Part shown: positions 13,905 to 17,896 of the stretch, one piece after another
Numbering within the stretch: the first letter of the stretch is position 1
How the letters are laid out: each line of letters starts with the position of its first letter
NCBI GenBank assembly: GCA_050945515.1
Contig: JBMNTB010000032.1
Span: 1 to 17,896 of the forward strand
Length of the DNA: 17,896 nucleotides
Origin: UBA1046 sp050945515
GTDB lineage: Bacteria > Bacillota > Clostridia > Saccharofermentanales > DTU023
Direction: 5' to 3'
Notes under the pieces: generated by a model
The model's input: only the letters and a program-made list of their open reading frames with translations
The model's database searches: none
Told to the model about the DNA's origin: nothing
Position numbers and translations under genes: made by a program

Positions 13905-13948
13905 AAGTTGCCAAGCAGATTTTAAATATCTGCGTGGCAACTTTTTTG
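13905..13948 (+). terminator. Intrinsic terminator after rpsR
   Basis: A 15-bp stem with one mismatch (AAGTTGCCA at 13905-13913 with TGGCAACTT at 13935-13943, and GCAGAT with ATCTGC; 7-base loop) is followed by TTTTTTG. It ends the rpsF-ssb-rpsR transcript. The facing amidase gene ends 20 bases away; on the minus strand the same hairpin has no T run, so it would stop that operon less well. Confidence 0.9.
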
Positions 13949-13967
13949 TTGTTGATTTTTTACAGTG

Positions 13968-15227
13968 CTAGGGATTAGCAGTGAAATATTGCAGCAAAGC
14001 CTCGGCAATGCCACGGGCGATTAGGGACTGACCCTCCTGGCTGGTTAAGCGTGCCCTGTCTTCAGCATGGGAAAGAAAACCACAGGTGAGTTGTACTGAT
14101 GTCACGTTGTTAAGGCGTAATACAACCAAATCGTCTTCAAATACTGCCTCCAGATTTGACTTCAGACGCGGGTCCAGCGTTGTAAGTCTACCCTCTAGCA
14201 AAGTGGCCAGACTCTTGCGCCTGGCAGTATTATAACCGCTATAATTGGGTGCATGAGCCAGGGCATCCGTACCGGCCGCATAGCTATTGTTCATATCATG
14301 CACATATTCTTTGCTCATATAGCGCACGCGCACGCCTTTGTCCTCTGCCTGTTCAGATGCTTCCAGATGCAGCGATATAAAGACAGTATCCTTATACTCA
14401 CCTTGAATATCGTAGATCAGTTTGAGATTGGGCGGAGTCCCGATAGAGCCGAAGATGCCGCGACCGCCTGAATCCTGCAGCCCGGAATTGATTCTGATAA
14501 CATCCTGCATCAGCAAGCGCAAAGGCTCCAGTGGTTCCGGATTATAGCCGGCCTGCTTGATATCTGCAGCATAGCGCTGTAAAAGCAGATCCGCTGTATA
14601 GGCCATGATATAAAAATATGAATGTTTTTCATCAGTCGAACGCGTAAGCTTGACTTCGGCACCGAGACGGGTCAATTCCTCCTGGACTTTGGTCGCAATT
14701 TCCAGATTGAGCGTCTTCTCCAGCAGAACCTCACTTTCACCTTCACCTTGCCAGCTGACACCGACATCCGAACCGCCGTGGCCGGGATCCAAAATGATAA
14801 AAGCTCCGGCCAGGGGCTTATCTTCGGTAGCCCGGGCGAGAACTGTTGTCTCAGAGGAGCCCACCGCCGGTACACTGGATTTCTCAGGCCAGACTCGGAG
14901 TTTTGAACCATCGGTTGTAAGTAAGTCAGGATCATTGTCAGTAAAGACCAATTCCTGCAAGGACTCATCCTCTACCGGATCTGTCTGTTCAGCCGTCGTT
15001 GGCGTCGCCATTTGATCAGTATTAACTGCAGCACTGGTATCCGATTGATTATCTGCCGGAAGCGTATTTTCAGAAACAGGTCCGGACTGATCGGCCAGGA
15101 TCAGTTTCTCCGGATCCGGTGGCAGAGCCAAAGGTCGATCCAAAACATCAAAATAAGACAGGATCAGCAATACAGCACTGACCAGAAGCAGCCATAGAAC
15201 AATTTGCGCCGCTTTCTTCTGTCTCAC
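13968..15227 (-). CDS. N-acetylmuramoyl-L-alanine amidase (Amidase_3), membrane-anchored
   Basis: Zinc hydrolase that cuts the bond between MurNAc and the peptide stem of peptidoglycan. The 419-residue product has an N-terminal membrane anchor (about 9-24), a Thr/Asp/Glu-rich linker (about 40-135) and an Amidase_3 domain. The likely zinc ligands are His150 (LDPGHGG), Glu170 (LLEKTLNLE) and His287 (ISLHLEA), with catalytic Glu389 in CGFLSHAEDRARL. Between TRSTDE (195-200) and the third ligand there are about 85 residues where the family usually has about 30, so a large insertion is present. The start is GTG, 2 bases after the glmM stop, with GGGG about 9 bases upstream. It is the last gene of the cdaA-glmM operon. 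Confidence 0.93.
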   Translation of the reverse strand: MRQKKAAQIVLWLLLVSAVLLILSYFDVLDRPLALPPDPEKLILADQSGPVSENTLPADNQSDTSAAVNTDQMATPTTAEQTDPVEDESLQELVFTDNDPDLLTTDGSKLRVWPEKSSVPAVGSSETTVLARATEDKPLAGAFIILDPGHGGSDVGVSWQGEGESEVLLEKTLNLEIATKVQEELTRLGAEVKLTRSTDEKHSYFYIMAYTADLLLQRYAADIKQAGYNPEPLEPLRLLMQDVIRINSGLQDSGGRGIFGSIGTPPNLKLIYDIQGEYKDTVFISLHLEASEQAEDKGVRVRYMSKEYVHDMNNSYAAGTDALAHAPNYSGYNTARRKSLATLLEGRLTTLDPRLKSNLEAVFEDDLVVLRLNNVTSVQLTCGFLSHAEDRARLTSQEGQSLIARGIAEALLQYFTANP

Positions 15228-15229
15228 GA

Positions 15230-16585
15230 TCAGACCCCGTACCGACTGCGAACCAAATTGGCCACCTCATCAGCTTTTTGTTTTATGTCAGCTAAAAATT
15301 CACCTTCGACCATGACTCTAATCTTGGCTTCAGTTCCGGAAGCGCGGACAAAGATGCGCCCTTTCTCACCCAGATCTGTTTCTATTCGCTTGATAGCTTT
15401 GAGAACATCCTCATCAAGCAATGATCTGCTTTTGTTCTCATTTGTCACCTGGATATTGACCAATACCTGAGGGAAAACTTTCATGATTTGGCGAGCAGCA
15501 CCAAGACTCTGGGCGGAATTCCGTAAAGCCTGTAACAGACGCAGTGCGCTCAGCATACCGTCGCCCGTAGTAGTATGCTCCAAGAGAATCAGATGACCGG
15601 ATTGTTCACCACCGAGCTGATAACCGGAGCGGAGCATCTCTTCCAGAACATAGCGATCACCGACCTGGGTGCGGACAATCTCGATACCATTGTCTTTGCC
15701 CATATAAAGCAGGCCGAGATTACTCATGACAGTCGCTACCAGAGTATTGCGAGCCAACTTGCCCTGCCTCTTCATGTCATTGGCGATAATAGCCATGATC
15801 ATATCACCATCAACATTTTCACCATTTTCGTCAACCGCCAGCATCCGATCAGCATCGCCATCAAAAGCCAGCCCCAGATCACAATTTTCACTGCGGACAA
15901 TGCTCGCCAGTGTGGTCAGATCTGTCGAACCGCAGCTCAGATTAATATTGAGACCATCAGGTTCAATGCCCAGTGGGACCACTTCAGCACCCATGTCTCT
16001 GAATAATTTAGGAGCAATCGGGGCACTGGCGCCATTGGCGCAATCTACAGCAAGCTTAAAGCCCGATAGATCTACACCGATGCAATCCATCAGATGTTCG
16101 GCATATTCTGGGGCAGCATCAGTCATTTCATAACGGTGGCCTATCTTGTCGCCGATTGGCCAGTCTAGACGTGATTCATCATAAGATTTGACCAGGGCTT
16201 CAATCCTGTCTTCAATCTCGTCAGACAACTTATAGCCATTGCCGGAGAAGAGCTTAATGCCATTATGTTCATAGGGATTATGTGAAGCAGAAATTACTAC
16301 TCCCGCATCACAGCCATGCTTGCGCGTCAGATAAGCAACACCCGGCGTGGGAATAACGCCAGCCAGATAGACATCAGCTCCCGCCGAAGTTAAGCCTGCC
16401 ACCAGCGCAGCTTCCAACATCGTGCCGGAGATTCTGGTATCTCTGCCGACCAGAAAAACCGGTTTATGCAAATTCTCATTTGCCAGGATATTGGCACTGG
16501 CCCAGCCAATTCTATAAACCAGATCAGGAGTCAAATCCCGATTGGCCACACCACGAACCCCGTCCGTTCCGAACAATCTAGTCAT
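15230..16585 (-). CDS. glmM: Phosphoglucosamine mutase GlmM
   Basis: Interconverts glucosamine-6-phosphate and glucosamine-1-phosphate on the way to UDP-GlcNAc. The 451-residue product has all four family motifs: the phosphoserine loop ISASHNP (Ser101), the magnesium site DGDADRM (Asp242, Asp244, Asp246), the substrate loop GGEQSGHLILLEHTTTGDG, and the phosphate-binding loop RASGTEAKIRVMVEGE near the end. GGAGG lies 6 bases before the ATG. It follows the cdaA-ybbR gene by 20 bases. In Bacillota GlmM binds and inhibits CdaA, so this linkage has regulatory meaning. Confidence 0.98.
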   Translation of the reverse strand: MTRLFGTDGVRGVANRDLTPDLVYRIGWASANILANENLHKPVFLVGRDTRISGTMLEAALVAGLTSAGADVYLAGVIPTPGVAYLTRKHGCDAGVVISASHNPYEHNGIKLFSGNGYKLSDEIEDRIEALVKSYDESRLDWPIGDKIGHRYEMTDAAPEYAEHLMDCIGVDLSGFKLAVDCANGASAPIAPKLFRDMGAEVVPLGIEPDGLNINLSCGSTDLTTLASIVRSENCDLGLAFDGDADRMLAVDENGENVDGDMIMAIIANDMKRQGKLARNTLVATVMSNLGLLYMGKDNGIEIVRTQVGDRYVLEEMLRSGYQLGGEQSGHLILLEHTTTGDGMLSALRLLQALRNSAQSLGAARQIMKVFPQVLVNIQVTNENKSRSLLDEDVLKAIKRIETDLGEKGRIFVRASGTEAKIRVMVEGEFLADIKQKADEVANLVRSRYGV

Positions 16586-16605
16586 AAATCCTCCGTAGGT
16601 TGATT

Positions 16606-17896
16606 TTAGGGATTATCTTCAGAGAACACATTAACAGTAATATGCCCGGGCAATAACTGTTCTGTATAGGTTGAAAACACGGTACCCGCATCAATCTGAA
16701 CGGGCAGACTCTGGATGCCCAGCTCGGAGACTTGCCCTAAATCAACAAAAGCTACAATATCATTAGCTGACAAATCCTGCAATATGCGGTCACGGCCTTT
16801 AAGTCGGACCTGGACTGTTACCAATGGAAAACTCTGAATGCCGTATCCATTGTCGGCGGCAATTTCCTCGCCGCGATATTGCAACTGAACATTGAAATCC
16901 CTGGTCTTAATCGGATTGACAGTCATTTGCACATAGAACCAGATCGAGAAACCGATCAGCAGTGAAACGACAGCCAGCAGCACTTGATGTTTTTTGATGG
17001 AGAACTTGCGCTTTTTACGGCGATCAAAGCTGATTTTTTTCTTTTTACTTAAGCGGGAGCCACTGTCGGCAGGCACCTGAAAGCGCTCAGAGAAAGAAGC
17101 AGGAACAGTATTTGTCTGTTCCGACACTGCCGCAACTTGGGGCTCAGCAGCACCGGTTGCAGATTCTGCCGCATGTTCCACAGCAGACTCAGATGCTAAA
17201 TCCGCAGCACTGAATTCTTCACTCTCGAACTGCTTAAACTTTTCACTCTTTTTCTGCCGCAGACCGAGCAGACGTCCCAATCCGGTTCTTTTTTCCTCCG
17301 GTTCAAAGCTCAACAGGCTGTGCAGCCGTTTGCGCAAAACATCGGCACTGCTGAGGACATACAGTCTGCCTCCTATACCAAGGGAGATAGTACCTCTCTC
17401 CTCCGACACGACTACGGAGATCGCATCGCCCATCTCGCTGGCACCAACCGCAGCCCGATGTCTGGTACCAAAATCGCTGCGCAGATGGTAAGTATCTGTC
17501 AAAGGAACATGCACCCGCGCTGCCGCCACCCGCCCGTGCCGCACCAATACCGCACCATCGTGCAGGGGCGAACCGGAATAGAAAATCTGTTGCAGCAAAG
17601 AGCTTGTAATCTGAGCATCCAATGCTACTGCATTTTCCTGCTCCTGAAGTTCACTTAGCTTAGTCGTGCGCTCGATAATAATCAGGGCGCCTGTCCGCTC
17701 TTTGCTCATTTGCTCGCAGGCGGTGACAATTTCTTCTATCAGTTGGCGGATCGAATCCGGGCGTCCCTCTACTGAAAATGTGGAAGTAATCACATTGAAA
17801 CTACTGCGGCCAAAAGTCTCCAAAGCCCTTCTCAGTTCAGGCTGGAAGATAACAACAAAAGCAATGGCAAAGAGAGAAATAGTTCTGTTCAGAAGA
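16606..17896 (-). CDS. cdaA: Diadenylate cyclase CdaA fused to a YbbR (CdaR) domain; partial, start outside window
   Basis: CdaA makes cyclic di-AMP from two ATP at the membrane; CdaR is its membrane-bound extracytoplasmic partner. The frame stays open to the window edge and reads FAIAFVVIFQPELRRALETFGR there, as in the CdaA family, so a TTG at 17823 is internal, not the start. Numbered from that TTG, the cyclase domain (about 45-160) keeps DGA (89-91) and RHR (121-123). An A/E/S-rich linker (about 195-255) and a basic stretch (KKKK, RRKKRK) lead to a membrane segment (281-300) and one YbbR domain (305-400). In Bacillus cdaA and cdaR are separate genes and CdaR has several YbbR repeats. The visible part spans 429 codons. 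glmM follows 20 bases later. Confidence 0.93.
   Translation of the reverse strand, partial: LLNRTISLFAIAFVVIFQPELRRALETFGRSSFNVITSTFSVEGRPDSIRQLIEEIVTACEQMSKERTGALIIIERTTKLSELQEQENAVALDAQITSSLLQQIFYSGSPLHDGAVLVRHGRVAAARVHVPLTDTYHLRSDFGTRHRAAVGASEMGDAISVVVSEERGTISLGIGGRLYVLSSADVLRKRLHSLLSFEPEEKRTGLGRLLGLRQKKSEKFKQFESEEFSAADLASESAVEHAAESATGAAEPQVAAVSEQTNTVPASFSERFQVPADSGSRLSKKKKISFDRRKKRKFSIKKHQVLLAVVSLLIGFSIWFYVQMTVNPIKTRDFNVQLQYRGEEIAADNGYGIQSFPLVTVQVRLKGRDRILQDLSANDIVAFVDLGQVSELGIQSLPVQIDAGTVFSTYTEQLLPGHITVNVFSEDNP

Noticed and set aside
14253..15197. Several short plus-strand open frames opposite the amidase
   Set aside because: All lie opposite the conserved amidase frame and lack supporting signals.
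17821..17823. TTG at 17823 as the start of the diadenylate cyclase
   Set aside because: The frame continues to the window edge with family-conserved sequence (VIFQPELRRALE), so the TTG is an internal Leu codon.

Overview
This 17.9 kb window is a chromosomal core region of a bacterium, most likely a Bacillota member of the class Clostridia. Three things point there: the zinc-ligand (CxC...CxxC) L31 and zinc-type S18, the Bacillota-style linkages rplI-dnaB, tilS/hpt/ftsH, rpmE-yqhQ-prmC-prfA, rpsF-ssb-rpsR and cdaA-glmM, and strong AGGAGG-type ribosome binding sites. Eighteen protein genes are supported. No rRNA, tRNA, CRISPR array or complete mobile element was found.

Layout, left to right. 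(1) 1-150: a dense run of inverted repeats, ending in the terminator of the leftward ftsH operon; the outermost part may be the right end of a mobile element lying outside the window. (2) 207-2799, minus strand: hpt-ftsH, driven by an extended -10 promoter. (3) 3031-6056, minus strand: rplI-dnaB-tilS (ribosomal protein L9, replicative helicase, tRNA-Ile lysidine synthetase). (4) 6057-6311: a divergent promoter region holding a three-copy 12-bp repeat and a structured rpmE leader. (5) 6312-12490, plus strand: rpmE with its own terminator, then yqhQ(DUF1385)-prmC-[transglutaminase-like lipoprotein]-prfA-sua5-ywlE. (6) 12491-13881, plus strand: a 326-base gene-free stretch ending in a probable S6:S18 autoregulatory leader, then rpsF-ssb-rpsR and a strong terminator. 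(7) 13968-17896, minus strand: cdaA(-ybbR fusion)-glmM-amidase, converging on the rpsR terminator and running off the right edge.

The genes fall into a few themes. Translation: L9, L31, S6, S18, RF1, the RF methylase PrmC, the t6A enzyme Sua5 and TilS. Replication: DnaB and SSB. Protein quality control: FtsH and a YwlE-type phosphatase that may act on phospho-arginine. Cell envelope: cyclic-di-AMP synthase, GlmM and a peptidoglycan amidase.

The most unusual features are these. The diadenylate cyclase CdaA and its membrane regulator CdaR (YbbR) appear as one polypeptide with a single YbbR domain, directly upstream of glmM. A transglutaminase-like lipoprotein gene is inserted between prmC and prfA. 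The rpmE/rplI and rpsF upstream regions carry repeats and RNA-like structures. The yqhQ promoter is placed so that its mRNA could be leaderless.
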